Of a stretch of 59,460 bases of DNA, positions 18,180 to 30,546 are shown in pieces. The translations under genes were made by a program, and so were the position numbers. Under the pieces are notes generated by a model. That model was not told where the DNA came from. It saw only the letters and a list, made by a program, of their open reading frames with translations, and ran no database searches. The stretch spans positions 1 through 59,460 of the forward strand of contig PBNY01000090.1 in the NCBI GenBank assembly GCA_002723385.1. Direction: 5' to 3'. The stretch's first letter is position 1. Every line of letters starts with the position of its first letter. The stretch is from Oceanospirillaceae bacterium (GTDB lineage Bacteria > Pseudomonadota > Gammaproteobacteria > Pseudomonadales > Oceanobacteraceae).

Positions 18180-19127
18180 TTATATAATCTCAACCATCTT
18201 CAGTTCTTTAGGCAGGGAGAAGACAACGTTTTCTTCCGTGCCTGACATCTCTTCCGGAGCCAGTCCTCCCAAGCTTTCCAGATGCTGGATTACTTCGCGA
18301 ACCAGTACTTCAGGTGCAGAGGCCCCAGCTGTAATTCCAACGCTTGAGACCCCTTCCAGCCACTCCGGTTGAATCTCTTTTGCGTCATCAATCAAATACG
18401 CCCTGGCTCCCATTCGTTCGCCCAGTTCACGCAGGCGGTTTGAATTGGAGCTGTTTGGAGATCCGACAACCAGTAGCAGCTCACACTGAGATGCCAAATT
18501 CTTGACCGCATCCTGACGATTTTGAGTGGCATAACATATATCGTCTTTTCGAGGCCCCTGAATCAAAGGAAACTTCTCACGCAAGGCTTCAATCACTCTG
18601 GCGGTGTCATCCATAGACAGAGTTGTCTGGGTAACATAAGACAGCCGCGAGGCATCTCTCACTCTGAGGTTGGCGACATCCTGTTCGTTTTCGACCAGGT
18701 AAATATCGCCACCGGTCGAGTGGTTGTACTGCCCCATCGTACCTTCAACTTCCGGGTGCCCTTTATGACCAATCAGAATGCACTCGCTGCCATCAGCACT
18801 GTAACGAGCCACTTCCAGGTGAACCTTGGTAACCAACGGACAGGTTGCATCGAACACCTTCAGTCCGCGATTTTCAGCTTCATGACGCACTGCCTGGGAT
18901 ACTCCATGCGCAGAGAAAATCACAATGCTGTCATCAGGAACTTCGTGCAACTCATCAACAAAGATAGCGCCGCGCTCACGAAGTCCATTCACAACAAACT
19001 TGTTGTGAACCACTTCGTGACGCACATAAATCGGCGGTTCAAACAAATCCAGAGCGCGATTGACAATATCAATGGCACGATCAACACCGGCACAAAAACC
19101 GCGTGGATTAGCCAGCTTGATTTGCAT
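18180..19127 (-). CDS. ispH: 4-hydroxy-3-methylbut-2-enyl diphosphate reductase
   Basis: Last enzyme of the MEP isoprenoid pathway; a [4Fe-4S] protein that gives IPP and DMAPP. The start at 19127 ([20 protein letters not shown]) has GGAGG five bases before it and gives 315 aa; the longer frame adds nine non-family residues. Cluster cysteines are visible in GFCAG (C12), [10 protein letters not shown] and [10 protein letters not shown]. Other active-site runs are VRHEVVHN and [14 protein letters not shown]. The gene is the last of the murJ-ribF-ileS-lspA-fkpB-ispH series and its start overlaps the end of fkpB by 20 bases. Confidence 0.96.
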   Translation of the reverse strand: MQIKLANPRGFCAGVDRAIDIVNRALDLFEPPIYVRHEVVHNKFVVNGLRERGAIFVDELHEVPDDSIVIFSAHGVSQAVRHEAENRGLKVFDATCPLVTKVHLEVARYSADGSECILIGHKGHPEVEGTMGQYNHSTGGDIYLVENEQDVANLRVRDASRLSYVTQTTLSMDDTARVIEALREKFPLIQGPRKDDICYATQNRQDAVKNLASQCELLLVVGSPNSSNSNRLRELGERMGARAYLIDDAKEIQPEWLEGVSSVGITAGASAPEVLVREVIQHLESLGGLAPEEMSGTEENVVFSLPKELKMVEII

Positions 19128-19560
19128 CTTGAACCTCCAGAATCTGAACCTCAAAAATCAGAGACTTGCCAGCAAGTGGATGATTGAAATCCACTTCTAC
19201 CTTGTCACCATCAACGCTGGCAATTACGCCCGGTAACTCAGCATTCTGGGCATCAGCAAATGAAACCACCAGACCGGGAGCAATCGGCATATCGGCGGCA
19301 AAGTCAGAACGCTTCATAACCTGAATATTCTGGGGATTTGGTTGACCAAAAGCATCCTGTGGCGGGATATCAAACACCTTGTGATCTCCCGTTACCAAAC
19401 CAATCAACTGTGATTCAAACCCGGGGAGCAGGTTGCCGTCACCCATAACAAAAGTTGCTGGCTCTCTGTCAAAGGTAGAATCGATCACCTGCTCAGCATC
19501 GAGTTTCAATGCAAAATGCAGGGTTACCTTGCTTTCTTTCGTGATGGTTGCTACGGACAT
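19108..19560 (-). CDS. fkpB: FKBP-type peptidyl-prolyl isomerase, SlpA class
   Basis: Protein of 150 aa with the SlpA/FkpB arrangement: FKBP strands ([42 protein letters not shown]) with an inserted IF chaperone domain ([19 protein letters not shown] to [18 protein letters not shown]). The family catalyses proline cis/trans isomerisation and acts as a cytosolic chaperone. It is conserved between lspA and ispH across Gammaproteobacteria. Its 3' end runs 20 bases into ispH. The ATG follows AGAGAGACTT as ribosome-binding region. Confidence 0.93.
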   Translation of the reverse strand: MSVATITKESKVTLHFALKLDAEQVIDSTFDREPATFVMGDGNLLPGFESQLIGLVTGDHKVFDIPPQDAFGQPNPQNIQVMKRSDFAADMPIAPGLVVSFADAQNAELPGVIASVDGDKVEVDFNHPLAGKSLIFEVQILEVQDANQAG

Positions 19561-19583
19561 AAGTCTCTCTCAGTCATTGCGCT

Positions 19584-20111
19584 TTAACGCGCTTCTTGCT
19601 TTGAATCCTGGTCGGACGCAGTCCCTTCCCGGGAAAAGCTGTCTCGGATTGCATCGATACCCAGCATGACAGCACCAACGGTAATGGCAGAGTCTGCAAT
19701 ATTGAATGCCGGGAAGTAAGCATCTCCCCAATGCACAGCGATAAAGTCGATCACATGGCCAAAAGCAATACGATCAAACAAATTACCCAAAGCACCACCC
19801 AGTACCAGAGACAATGCGATTCCCAACCACAGCTGGTTGGATTCCAGCTTTCTGAGCCAGGCAATCAGCATGATGCTTACCAGTGTGGAAATTCCCGTAA
19901 AAAACCAGCGCTGCCAGCCTGACTCGCTAGCCAGGAAGCTGAAGGCCGCTCCCTTGTTGTATAACAAGGTAAAGTCCAGCACGGGCAAGATGGCTATTCC
20001 CTGTCCGTAATTAAGCATCGCCTCTGCTATCTGTTTGGTCACCATATCGGCTGCAAACACACCTACAACAATCAGGAACCAGGTCAGGTTTCTACGAGAA
20101 GCTTGATTCAT
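19584..20111 (-). CDS. lspA: Lipoprotein signal peptidase
   Basis: Inner membrane aspartyl protease that removes the signal peptide of prolipoproteins after lipidation. The 175-aa protein has four membrane helices and both catalytic aspartates in GNLFDRIAFGHVIDF and FPAFNIADSAITVG. The conserved YNKGAAFSFLA motif is present. The start codon overlaps the ileS stop (TAATG), so translation is coupled to ileS. BamD in this window is one of its expected substrates. Confidence 0.95.
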   Translation of the reverse strand: MNQASRRNLTWFLIVVGVFAADMVTKQIAEAMLNYGQGIAILPVLDFTLLYNKGAAFSFLASESGWQRWFFTGISTLVSIMLIAWLRKLESNQLWLGIALSLVLGGALGNLFDRIAFGHVIDFIAVHWGDAYFPAFNIADSAITVGAVMLGIDAIRDSFSREGTASDQDSKQEAR

Positions 20112-23002
20112 TAGGCGTACAGGCGAGATTCGCCATCTCCTTCAACGTTTTCAATACAACGACCACACAGAGTTGGATGCGTTTCATCCTGACCAACATC
20201 TTCACGATGATGCCAACAACGCTCACACTTCTTGTAGCCCGAAGCAGTTACGGCCACACGCAGATCACCAAGTTCCGTTACTTCGCCTTGATCACCCGAA
20301 AACGCTTCAACGGTGGCTGCGGACGTCATCAATACAAAACGCAGCTCTTCACCTAACAAGTCGAGTTTTTCTTTCAACTCAACACCCGCGTACAGAGCCA
20401 CCTCAGCATCCAGGTTCGCACCGATCAGCTTCTCTGAGCGGGCCTTTTCCAGCTCGCCATTGACGCATTCCTTGACGGCCAAAATTGTTTGCCAATAGTC
20501 ATTGGAGAACTGGTTTGCCGGAAGCTCAGGGAAATCCTGATACCACTCCGCCAGGAACACCGATTCTTCACGCTTCCCTGGCAGACAATCCCAGATTTCT
20601 TCAGCAGTGAACGACAGGATGGGGGCAATCCAGCGGCTCATGGCCTCCAGTACGTGGAACAGAGCCGTCTGGGCGCTACGACGCGGCAAGCCATTGGCTT
20701 TGCAGGTGTACTGACGGTCTTTGATCACATCCAGATAGAAACCACCCAGCTCACTGACACAGAAGTTCATCAGCGTCTTGGTCAGACCCTTGAAATCGTA
20801 ATCCAGATAGAAGGCAACCACCTGCTCTTGCAGCGTGCGGGTGTAGTCGACCATCCAGGCATCCAGGGGCAGCAGCTGATCACCTGCCACCAGATCGGTC
20901 TTGGGATCAAAGCCATTGATGTTGGCCAGCAGGAAACGACAGGTGTTACGCACGCGACGATAGGAATCGGCGTTACGCTTCAGGATCTCGTCAGACACCG
21001 TCATTTCACCGCTGTAATCGGTATCAGCTACCCACCAGCGCAGGATGTCACCACCAAGGCTGTTCAACACTTTCTGCGGTTCAACCGTATTGCCCAGCGA
21101 CTTGGACATTTTGCGGCCTTCACCATCGACGGTGAAGCCATGCGTCAGAACGGTTTTGTAGGGAGCCTGACCGTATGCTGCGACACTGGTCAGCATTGAG
21201 CTTTGGAACCAGCCACGATGCTGATCAGAGCCTTCCAGATACATATCCGCCGGGAACGACAAGCCATCACGCTGACGGCACACCGCGGTGTGCGTTACGC
21301 CGGAGTCAAACCAGACATCCAACGTATCGACCACTTTCTCGTACTGCGCGGCTTCGTCACCCAGCAGCTCAGCCGGATCAAGATCAAACCAGGCATCAAT
21401 GCCCTGCTCTTCCACACGCTTGGCAACCGCTTCGATCAGCTCTGGCGTGCGCGGGTGAACATCACTGGTTTCCTTGTGTACGAACAAGGCGATCGGTACG
21501 CCCCAAGTACGCTGACGCGAGATACACCAGTCAGGACGATCGGTCATCATGCCTTCGATCCGTGCCTTGCCCCAGCCTGGACGCCATTCCACCGTGTTAT
21601 CCACTTCGTGCATGGCCTGATTGAGCAGACCGGCCTGATCCATGCTGATGAACCACTGCGGCGTCGCACGGAAGATGATCGGCGTCTTGTGGCGCCAGCA
21701 ATGCGGATAGCTGTGTTTGATATTGGCTTTCTTCAGCAAGGCACCGCGTTCGTTCAGAATGCCCAGCACCCGGAAGTTGCCTTTGTCAGCGGTGCTCAGA
21801 CCCGCCAGCTCCAGTTGCTCCAGAGCAGCGTTGTTGATGAAACAACCCTGGCTGTCGACCAACATTTCGTTGGCTTTCACACCAAATTGCTCAGACACCT
21901 TGTAGTCGTCCGCACCGTGCATGGGCGCGGTGTGAACCGCACCGGTACCGGAATCAGCCGTCACATGATCACCCGTGATCACAGGAACGGTTTTCTCGGC
22001 CGCATCGGCATCCGGCATAAACGGATGAATCAGCATAAATGGCGCAGCGTCTTGATCTGCGGTCTGACCAAAGGCATCGCCCTTGACCGTTGCCAGTACC
22101 TCAAACGCCTCAACACCGTAACGCCCCATGGCGTCATTCACCAGATCCGCCGCCAGCACCAACAGTTCATTCTGCTCGGTCAGTTTCACCAGCGAGTATT
22201 CCAGCGTCGGATGTACCGATACCGCTTCGTTGGCTGGCAGTGTCCATGGCGTGGTGGTCCAGATCACAATGCTGGTCGTCACATCCGCGTAAGCTGCCGC
22301 ATCCAGACCGAACGCTTCGATCAAGGCTGGCGCATTGGCGAAAGCAAACTTCACATCAATGGCTACGGACTTCTTGTCCTGATATTCCACTTCCGCTTCC
22401 GCCAGTGCCGAACCACAGTCAGGACACCAGTTCACCGGCTTGAAGCCCTTGTGCAGGTGGCCCTTGTCGATGATGGCTCCCAGAGTACGGATGATGTCGG
22501 CTTCAAAGTTGAAGTTCATAGTGAGGTACGGATTGTCCCAATCACCAAAAACCATCAGGCGTTTGAAGTCATCACGTTGGCCATCCACCTGTTTGGCGGC
22601 ATATTCGCGACAGTGCTGGCGGAATTCAGACGCCGTCACCTTGTCACCCACCTTGCCAACCAGTTCTTCCACCTTCAGCTCAATCGGCAGACCATGACAG
22701 TCCCAACCCGGAACATAAGGGGCATCCTTACCTTCCAGTGTCTGGGATTTCACAATCACGTCTTTCAGAATCTTGTTGACCGCATGACCAATGTGAATCT
22801 TGCCGTTGGCGTACGGAGGGCCATCATGAAGAATAAAGCGGTCACGTCCGGCACGTGCCTGACGAATTTTTTGATACAGCCCCATTTCTTCCCAGCGATC
22901 CAGCATGGCTGGTTCTCGCTTGGCCAAATTGCCTCGCATCGGGAAGCTGGTATCTGGCAGGTTCAGTGTATCTTTATACTTGCTTTCCACTTTATTGCTC
23001 AT
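20111..23002 (-). CDS. ileS: Isoleucyl-tRNA synthetase
   Basis: Class Ia aminoacyl-tRNA synthetase of 963 aa. HIGH motif: [20 protein letters not shown] (residues about 57-76). The CP1 editing domain has the usual [11 protein letters not shown]. The KMSKS loop is [14 protein letters not shown]. The C-terminal zinc finger is CERCWHHR and then CGRCIENV. Full length for the short, mupirocin-sensitive bacterial class (IleS1). Sits between ribF and lspA as in Pseudomonas. The 50-base gap to ribF contains a tandem nine-base repeat (AATATCTTG twice, 23021-23038). Confidence 0.97.
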   Translation of the reverse strand: MSNKVESKYKDTLNLPDTSFPMRGNLAKREPAMLDRWEEMGLYQKIRQARAGRDRFILHDGPPYANGKIHIGHAVNKILKDVIVKSQTLEGKDAPYVPGWDCHGLPIELKVEELVGKVGDKVTASEFRQHCREYAAKQVDGQRDDFKRLMVFGDWDNPYLTMNFNFEADIIRTLGAIIDKGHLHKGFKPVNWCPDCGSALAEAEVEYQDKKSVAIDVKFAFANAPALIEAFGLDAAAYADVTTSIVIWTTTPWTLPANEAVSVHPTLEYSLVKLTEQNELLVLAADLVNDAMGRYGVEAFEVLATVKGDAFGQTADQDAAPFMLIHPFMPDADAAEKTVPVITGDHVTADSGTGAVHTAPMHGADDYKVSEQFGVKANEMLVDSQGCFINNAALEQLELAGLSTADKGNFRVLGILNERGALLKKANIKHSYPHCWRHKTPIIFRATPQWFISMDQAGLLNQAMHEVDNTVEWRPGWGKARIEGMMTDRPDWCISRQRTWGVPIALFVHKETSDVHPRTPELIEAVAKRVEEQGIDAWFDLDPAELLGDEAAQYEKVVDTLDVWFDSGVTHTAVCRQRDGLSFPADMYLEGSDQHRGWFQSSMLTSVAAYGQAPYKTVLTHGFTVDGEGRKMSKSLGNTVEPQKVLNSLGGDILRWWVADTDYSGEMTVSDEILKRNADSYRRVRNTCRFLLANINGFDPKTDLVAGDQLLPLDAWMVDYTRTLQEQVVAFYLDYDFKGLTKTLMNFCVSELGGFYLDVIKDRQYTCKANGLPRRSAQTALFHVLEAMSRWIAPILSFTAEEIWDCLPGKREESVFLAEWYQDFPELPANQFSNDYWQTILAVKECVNGELEKARSEKLIGANLDAEVALYAGVELKEKLDLLGEELRFVLMTSAATVEAFSGDQGEVTELGDLRVAVTASGYKKCERCWHHREDVGQDETHPTLCGRCIENVEGDGESRLYA

Positions 23003-23052
23003 AGCGGGATCGCTTTCCTGAATATCTTGAATATCTTGAATACGTCTGGTGT

Positions 23053-23988
23053 TCAGCGACGGGCAAACCAGGCCCGTGCATTTGTTTTGTCTTGCTCTAT
23101 GGCAGCACCCAACGCCTCAAGGGAGTAGAAACGCTGCTCTTCCCGCAGACGGGAAAGGAATGTCACTTCAAGGTGCTTGCCGTATAAATCACCGGAAAAA
23201 TCAAACAGGTGAACTTCCAGAGACGGCTCTGGCTTTTCTGTAATCGAAGGCTTGATTCCCAGGTTGGCTACGCCATTAAACCGCTCCCCCGACTCCTGAA
23301 GCACAGCGTCTACGGCAAAAACACCACGCATTGGCAAGTTGCGACGATCAATGCGCACGTTTGCGGTGGGAGTCTGCATCAAACGCCCCAGCTGTCGACC
23401 AAAAACAACTCGACCATTCATTCGATAGAACCGCCCTATCAGTTGTTGAACGCTGGCCAATTCTGCCCGGGCCAGCTCACCGCGAACCCGCGTACTACTG
23501 ACACGATCACCATCAAGCTCATAGGTTGGTGTGTCTTCAACACCGAACCCGTGAATGCTTCCGGCAGCAGACAATGCCGCAAAGTCACCGCTGCGATCAC
23601 AGCCGAAACGGAAATCATCACCCACAATCAGGTGCTTCACAGCCAGGGCATCAACCAGAATGCGGTCAATAAATGCATCCGCCGTCATGGAACGCAGCTG
23701 CTGCCCAAAAGACAGGCACAGTACGTAGTCAACGCCAGCCTGCTTGAGGTCGAGAATTTTCTCCCTCAGGCTTGCCAGTCGAGCCGGTGCCTTATCAGGC
23801 GCAAAAAACTCCTTTGGCTGAGGCTCAAACAACATCACCAGAGTCGGTAAGCCTGTGGCCTCTGCTGCCTCGTTCAGAGAATCAAGAATGGCCTGGTGGC
23901 CAAGGTGCAGGCCATCGAAATTACCTATGGTTGCAACGCAGCCCCGGAAGTCAGAGGGAATGTTGTTTAAGCCACGCAGCAAGCGCAT
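23053..23988 (-). CDS. ribF: Bifunctional riboflavin kinase / FAD synthetase
   Basis: Converts riboflavin to FMN and FMN to FAD in the cytosol. The 311-aa protein has an N-terminal adenylyltransferase domain ([20 protein letters not shown] at about residues 19-38, and the ISSTRVR-like element [11 protein letters not shown]) and a C-terminal riboflavin kinase domain ([28 protein letters not shown]). The gene follows murJ by 90 bases and precedes ileS on the same strand, a widely conserved order. Confidence 0.95.
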   Translation of the reverse strand: MRLLRGLNNIPSDFRGCVATIGNFDGLHLGHQAILDSLNEAAEATGLPTLVMLFEPQPKEFFAPDKAPARLASLREKILDLKQAGVDYVLCLSFGQQLRSMTADAFIDRILVDALAVKHLIVGDDFRFGCDRSGDFAALSAAGSIHGFGVEDTPTYELDGDRVSSTRVRGELARAELASVQQLIGRFYRMNGRVVFGRQLGRLMQTPTANVRIDRRNLPMRGVFAVDAVLQESGERFNGVANLGIKPSITEKPEPSLEVHLFDFSGDLYGKHLEVTFLSRLREEQRFYSLEALGAAIEQDKTNARAWFARR

Positions 23989-24078
23989 TGAGAAACCCGT
24001 TACCCATCTATCGTTTCAAAGGGGCGCAATTATAGCGAAGGCCCCAGTCAGCGAACAGCCGAACCAGCAAAACCACGA

Positions 24079-25659
24079 CTAAAACCTTGCGCCACGCAAA
24101 TGACGAGGTCTCAAGCCAACCAAAAACAGTACGACGAAATAAACCGCCACGCCAGACACAACAACCACGGACATATCCAGAATGCGTTCTGTAGCCCCGG
24201 ATGAAAGCCATTGTTGCGTCGATCCGCCAAGCGCCAGAATCACGGCCACTAACGCGCCATTGGCCAGGAACAGTCTCATGCCAAAACGCCACCAGCCTGT
24301 TGCTGGACGATAGACCCCCAGCACTCGTAAACCACAGTACAGCATCCATACGTTGAAAAACGACGACAATGCGGTCGCCATCGCCAAACCAACATGATCA
24401 AACGGGAAAACCAGAATCAGATTCAGCACCATATTGACGACCATCGCCTGAATACCGATTTTCACGGGTGTCTGGGTATCCTGCCGGGCGTAATATCCTG
24501 GTGCCAATACCTTGATCATCATAAAAGCAAGTAGCCCACTGGCGTAGGCCTGCAGCGCCAAACTCATTTGCCCAACGTCGTACTCGGTAATTTCACCATG
24601 ATAGAAAATGGTAGCCATCAGCGGCTGGGCCAGCAGAATCAGAGCCAACGCCGCTGGCAAAGCCAACAGAAACACCATACGGATGGCCCAATCCAGGGTG
24701 TCGGCAAAACCGTCTTGTTGCTTTTCAGCATGCTTGCTCGATAAGGCAGGCAAGATGACAACACCGATCGCGATCGCAAAAATGCCCAGCGGCAAGTTGT
24801 TCAATCGATCGGCATAGTAAAGCCAACTGACACTGCCGCTTTCCAGAAACGACGCCAATACCGTATCCAGCAACAGGTTGATCTGACTCACCGAGACACC
24901 AAACAGCGCCGGAATCATCAAGGTCACAATACGCTTTACACCGTCATCGTCAGGTCGGTACTGCGGCCGCACCAACAACCGCAGGCGGGCCAGAAATGGC
25001 AGCTGAAACAGCAACTGGATCAGCCCGGCAAAAAACACACCCCAAGCCAAGGCAAACAGCGGCTGTTCAAAGTAATCCAGCCCCCAGAACGTTACGCCGA
25101 TCAGGGTGATATTTAGCAACACTGGTGTAAATGCGGGCACCGCGAAACGGCCATAGCTGTTCAGTACACTGCCTGAAAACGCAGTCATGGCAATAAACAG
25201 CAGATAGGGGAAGGTAATCCTGAGCAGCTCTCCGGTGAGTGCAAATTTTTCAGGATCCTGGCGGAACCCCGGCGCAAACAACCAGGGCAAATAATCAGCA
25301 AACGTGACTGCCAGAACCGTCACCCCCAGCAGAACGGTGCCCAATACTCCGGAAACCCTGGCAACCAGCAATTGTACGTCTCGAAATGCTCTTTGAGTTC
25401 GGTATTCAGATAGAACCGGTACAAACGCAACGGTGAATGCGCCTTCAGCAAACAAGCGCCGGAAGAAGTTCGGAATCTTGAACGCCACCAGAAAGGCATC
25501 AATCTGGGCACCAAAATACTGCGCGACGACCACATCACGAACGAGCCCAAGCACCCGACTCAACAACGTGAACACACTGACGATGGATGATGATTTCAGC
25601 AAACCGCCGCCACCCGTTTTGGGGCCAGCATTCTCGGATGCGTTTTTCTGGTCTGCCAT
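24079..25659 (-). CDS. murJ: Lipid II flippase MurJ (MviN)
   Basis: Inner membrane MOP-superfamily flippase that exports the peptidoglycan precursor lipid II. The 526-aa protein has a polar, Gly-rich N-terminal extension (residues 1-20) and then about fourteen membrane helices, beginning with SSIVSVFTLLSRVLGLVRDVV and FGAQIDAFLVAFKIPNFFRR. Conserved runs include EGAFTVAFVPVL, YYADRLNNLPLGIFAIAIG and APGYYARQDTQTPVKIG. It begins the ribF-ileS-lspA series and is separated from rpsT by a terminator, so it must have its own promoter on the minus strand upstream of 25659. Confidence 0.95.
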   Translation of the reverse strand: MADQKNASENAGPKTGGGGLLKSSSIVSVFTLLSRVLGLVRDVVVAQYFGAQIDAFLVAFKIPNFFRRLFAEGAFTVAFVPVLSEYRTQRAFRDVQLLVARVSGVLGTVLLGVTVLAVTFADYLPWLFAPGFRQDPEKFALTGELLRITFPYLLFIAMTAFSGSVLNSYGRFAVPAFTPVLLNITLIGVTFWGLDYFEQPLFALAWGVFFAGLIQLLFQLPFLARLRLLVRPQYRPDDDGVKRIVTLMIPALFGVSVSQINLLLDTVLASFLESGSVSWLYYADRLNNLPLGIFAIAIGVVILPALSSKHAEKQQDGFADTLDWAIRMVFLLALPAALALILLAQPLMATIFYHGEITEYDVGQMSLALQAYASGLLAFMMIKVLAPGYYARQDTQTPVKIGIQAMVVNMVLNLILVFPFDHVGLAMATALSSFFNVWMLYCGLRVLGVYRPATGWWRFGMRLFLANGALVAVILALGGSTQQWLSSGATERILDMSVVVVSGVAVYFVVLFLVGLRPRHLRGARF

Positions 25660-25724
25660 GAATTATCCCGACCTGTTCATGAATCCAGCTGACTGATATC
25701 GCGTTGGGCAGCAAGTCACAGACA

Positions 25725-25753
25725 CAAAAAAACCCGCAAGAGCGGGCCTTTTT
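25725..25753 (-). terminator. Terminator of rpsT
   Basis: CCCGC/GCGGG stem with a four-base loop, followed on the minus strand by seven T residues. It lies 23 bases past the rpsT stop. Confidence 0.9.
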
Positions 25754-25775
25754 GTTCTGAATCAGACTAAATCAA

Positions 25776-26042
25776 TTAGCCTTTCAGTGCGAAAACCTTG
25801 GCATTCAGACGGCTCTTGGTACGTGCTGCAGCATTTTTGTGCAGAATACCCTTGTTAACCATCTTGTCGATGTAAGGTTGAGCTTTTGTAAACGCAGCTT
25901 GAGCATCATCATAGCTACCAGCTTCCATGGCAGCGTGTACTTTCTTGATGTAAGTACGCACCATGGAACGCAGGGCGACAGTACGAGCGCGACGCTTGAT
26001 AGCCTGACGGGCGCGTTTACGAGAACCAGCAGAATTTGCCAC
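25776..26042 (-). CDS. rpsT: 30S ribosomal protein S20
   Basis: Basic 88-aa protein, MANSAGSRKRARQAIKRRAR at the start and KNAAARTKSRLNAKVFALKG at the end, full length for S20. Binds 16S rRNA in early 30S assembly. The A at position 2 after Met and the GAGGAG-like site before the ATG fit strong expression. A near-consensus promoter lies about 40 bases upstream and a strong terminator downstream, so it is a single-gene unit. Adjacent to murJ as in Pseudomonas and Escherichia-type orders. Confidence 0.97.
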   Translation of the reverse strand: MANSAGSRKRARQAIKRRARTVALRSMVRTYIKKVHAAMEAGSYDDAQAAFTKAQPYIDKMVNKGILHKNAAARTKSRLNAKVFALKG

Positions 26043-26087
26043 AGTCGGCTCCTCAATTGGGTTGAATCAAATATTAAGAGGGCCGTG

Positions 26088-26116
26088 ATTATCCAGACAC
26101 CCGACAGGGGTGTCAA
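26088..26116 (-). promoter_or_regulatory. Strong sigma70 promoter of rpsT
   Basis: On the minus strand -35 TTGACA (26116-26111), 17-base spacer, -10 GATAAT (26093-26088). It points at rpsT with a leader of about 40 bases. It lies downstream of the kdsA stop. Confidence 0.75.
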
Positions 26117-26167
26117 CCGAAAAACCCTCTTTCAAGGATTTATCGACTCACGGCCATGTATTATCAA

Positions 26168-27022
<855 letters not shown>

Positions 27023-27092
27023 TTAAAGCTGCTTGCACTGCTGCCTTCTTCAGAGCACAGAGCAGTGCAGAATTCATTCCATTACTTGTCTT

Positions 27093-28229
27093 TCAGACAA
27101 TCACCAGATTGTCTCTATGAATCATTTCCGGCTCGACGGCTCGACCCAACGCCTGTTCAAGCCTGGAAGACGGCAGCCGCAACACCTGGCGCGCTTCTCC
27201 GATACTGAAATTCGCCAGTCCTTTCGCCACAAGAATGCCTTGCTCATCCACACAGGCCACAACCTCACCACGCTGGAAATGACCTGACGCTGAAATAATC
27301 CCGATGGGCAACAAGCTGCGATTACCTTCACGCAAGGCCTTTACGGCCCCATCGTCCAAAACCAGCTCTCCACGGGTTTGAAGATGGCCCGCGATCCATT
27401 GTTTGCGTGCCGCAACCGGCTCCGCGTCCGCTTGCAACCAGGTTCCCAGCGCTTCACCGCCATGGAGACGAGTCAGTACGTTATCAACCCGACCACCGGC
27501 AATCAGAGTACTGGCACCGGAACGCGCGGCAAGTCGGGCAGCACGAACCTTGGTCGCCATACCACCGCGACCCAGCACACCTCCGCCACCTGCCATGGCC
27601 GACAAGGAAGCATCAGACGCCCACGCCTGGGAAACCAGCTTGGCATCGGGATTGGATCGAGGATCCGCCGTGTACAAGCCATCCTGATCCGTCAGCAACA
27701 CCAACACGTCCGCCTCCACCAGATTGGCCACCAAAGCGCCAAGGGTGTCGTTGTCACCAAAGCAGATTTCATCCGTCACCACAGTGTCGTTTTCATTGAC
27801 GACTGGAACGACGCCCATTTCCATCAGTGTTCTGAGAGTACTACGAGCATTCAGGTACCGCGCACGATTGCTCAGATCATCATGAGTCAGCAACACCTGT
27901 GCGGCATGGCGCTGATGCCTGGCAAAAGCACGCTCATACGCCTGAACAAGCCCCATCTGCCCCACAGCAGCGGCAGCCTGAAGCTGATGCAGATCCGCTG
28001 GGCGCGTTGACCACCCCAGGCGAGTCATGCCCTCCGCAACAGAGCCAGAAGACACCAGCACAACCTCGTGCCCGGCTTCCAGCAGCAGTGCCATCTGATC
28101 GACCCAGCCCTGCATCCCTTCGCGGTTCAGGCCAGTACCGTCATTGGTTAACAGGGCGCTACCAATCTTGACAACCCAACGCTTGCGCTGAGCCAGCTCG
28201 GCTCTTCCGGCAAACTGCGCATTGCTCAT
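27093..28229 (-). CDS. proB: Glutamate 5-kinase
   Basis: First step of proline biosynthesis: phosphorylates glutamate; feedback-inhibited by proline. The 378-aa protein has an amino acid kinase domain ([64 protein letters not shown]) and a C-terminal PUA domain (about residues 285-370, [16 protein letters not shown]). It lies eight bases after obgE on the minus strand, the same order as in Pseudomonas, without proA. Confidence 0.95.
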   Translation of the reverse strand: MSNAQFAGRAELAQRKRWVVKIGSALLTNDGTGLNREGMQGWVDQMALLLEAGHEVVLVSSGSVAEGMTRLGWSTRPADLHQLQAAAAVGQMGLVQAYERAFARHQRHAAQVLLTHDDLSNRARYLNARSTLRTLMEMGVVPVVNENDTVVTDEICFGDNDTLGALVANLVEADVLVLLTDQDGLYTADPRSNPDAKLVSQAWASDASLSAMAGGGGVLGRGGMATKVRAARLAARSGASTLIAGGRVDNVLTRLHGGEALGTWLQADAEPVAARKQWIAGHLQTRGELVLDDGAVKALREGNRSLLPIGIISASGHFQRGEVVACVDEQGILVAKGLANFSIGEARQVLRLPSSRLEQALGRAVEPEMIHRDNLVIV

Positions 28230-28237
28230 TCGACCCG

Positions 28238-29440
<1,203 letters not shown>

Positions 29441-29454
29441 TCAGAAAAAACAAA

Positions 29455-29489
29455 CAAAAACGCCCCAACTGAATTTCAGTCAGGGCGCT
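29455..29489 (-). terminator. Terminator after rpmA
   Basis: Inverted repeat with a CGCCC/GGGCG outer stem and an inner ACTGAA/TTCAGT stem, followed on the minus strand by a run of five T. It lies between rpmA and obgE and would end or attenuate the rplU-rpmA transcript. Confidence 0.8.
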
Positions 29490-29521
29490 TACTGTCACGC
29501 TACGTTCAGACAAGGCCTGAA

Positions 29522-29782
29522 TCAGGCAGCAGGTACCACGCTAACAGTCTTACGATTTTGAGGACCTTTAACCTCAAACTTTACAACGCCTTCCGCAGTT
29601 GCGAACAGAGTGTGGTCACGACCAACACGAACGTTGTCACCAGCATGTACACGAGTACCACGCTGACGGATGATGATATTGCCTGCTTTGGCAACCTGGC
29701 CACCGTACAGTTTGACGCCAAGGCGTTTACTTTCCGAATCGCGACCGTTTTTAGTAGAACCACCAGCTTTTTTGTGAGCCAT
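29522..29782 (-). CDS. rpmA: 50S ribosomal protein L27
   Basis: The open frame extends to 29914, but L27 begins at the ATG at 29782 ([20 protein letters not shown]), with a strong GAAGGAGA ribosome-binding site; 86 aa. The N-terminal tail reaches the peptidyl transferase centre. The sequence continues [20 protein letters not shown] and ends VSVVPAA. No N-terminal Prp-type cleavage site is present. Follows rplU by 92 bases. Confidence 0.97.
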   Translation of the reverse strand: MAHKKAGGSTKNGRDSESKRLGVKLYGGQVAKAGNIIIRQRGTRVHAGDNVRVGRDHTLFATAEGVVKFEVKGPQNRKTVSVVPAA

Positions 29783-29874
29783 GCTTCTTTCTCCTTCTGA
29801 GGGGCCACTACAACACTGCGGATGTGGCAATCGAACGAACCGATTGCACAGGGCCCAAATTGAATTTAAAAAAA

Positions 29875-30186
29875 TTAGCCAGCGATGCTGGTGATTTTCA
29901 GTTCCGTAAACCACTGACGGTGACCCGCCTGCTTCATGTGGTGCTTACGACGCTTGAACTTCATGATCTTCACTTTCTTGTGACGACCGTGAGCAACAAC
30001 TTCAGCGCTTACCTTTGCACCTTCAACAACCGGAGTGCCGATTTTCACGTCATCACCGTTGCCGATCAACAAAACTTTTTCGATCTCTACAGATTCGCCA
30101 GTTGCAACTTCCAGCTTTTCAACCTTCAGAGTCTGACCTTCTTCGACACGGTATTGCTTACCGCCAGTTACCACTACTGCGTACAT
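29875..30186 (-). CDS. rplU: 50S ribosomal protein L21
   Basis: 103-aa ribosomal protein, [20 protein letters not shown] to the end. Typical runs: [20 protein letters not shown] and [20 protein letters not shown]. Begins the rplU-rpmA unit. A candidate promoter with 17-base spacing lies about 120 bases upstream. Binds 23S rRNA at the back of the 50S subunit. Confidence 0.97.
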   Translation of the reverse strand: MYAVVVTGGKQYRVEEGQTLKVEKLEVATGESVEIEKVLLIGNGDDVKIGTPVVEGAKVSAEVVAHGRHKKVKIMKFKRRKHHMKQAGHRQWFTELKITSIAG

Positions 30187-30312
30187 GATTGTCTCCGCAA
30201 ACTAATATGATCGTCTCCATCGATAACGATCCAGGCTGCTACTTTTACGGCCTGCTTCTACTGGCAACGCTCTGGTTTCCATATGGCAGGGAGCAGATTT
30301 TCGGGGCGCGAG

Positions 30313-30341
30313 AATATAGCCCAGAACCCGATTCAATACAA
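30313..30341 (-). promoter_or_regulatory. Candidate promoter of rplU-rpmA
   Basis: Minus strand: -35 TTGTAT (30341-30336), 17-base spacer, -10 TATATT (30318-30313). The -10 is good, the -35 weak. Start would be near 30306, about 120 bases before rplU. Confidence 0.5.
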
Positions 30342-30343
30342 CC

Positions 30344-30358
30344 ATTGCCAATGGCAAT
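30344..30358. promoter_or_regulatory. Palindrome between divergent rplU and ispB promoters
   Basis: ATTGCCA and TGGCAAT are exact inverted arms around a single A. It lies two bases from the putative rplU -35 and one base from the putative ispB -35. It could be a regulator site; none is identified. Confidence 0.4.
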
Positions 30359-30359
30359 C

Positions 30360-30388
30360 TTGACACTACCCAAGGCGCTCCCTAGCAT
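30360..30388 (+). promoter_or_regulatory. Candidate sigma70 promoter of ispB
   Basis: -35 TTGACA (30360-30365), 17-base spacer, -10 TAGCAT (30383-30388). The leader to the ispB ATG would be about 150 bases. Confidence 0.6.
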
Positions 30389-30546
30389 CTCTTCCCCAGA
30401 TTCAGGGGCTGTTCCAACGCAAAGGAAAATCCGTCGTCGCCAGCGTCACGCAATTTCCATATCTTCCGGGAATACTGTAAGCGTTACCCCGCTACCAAAG
30501 AAGGCCCGAACAGCCGATTCAGACCGAGATTTCAAGAGACGAACCC

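Larger units (their letters stand above)
30187..30546. other. Divergent intergenic region between rplU and ispB
   Basis: The 360 bases contain divergent promoter candidates (30313-30341 minus strand, 30360-30388 plus strand) and a 15-base palindrome between them. A plus-strand open frame (30189-30581) crosses it, but it shows no recognisable protein and overlaps the start of ispB in another frame; it is not called. Confidence 0.6.

Noticed and set aside
21203-23128. 641-aa plus-strand open frame antisense to ileS
   Set aside because: It is the shadow of the ileS coding frame; the translation is His/Arg/Gln-rich with no family pattern, and ileS is certain on the other strand.
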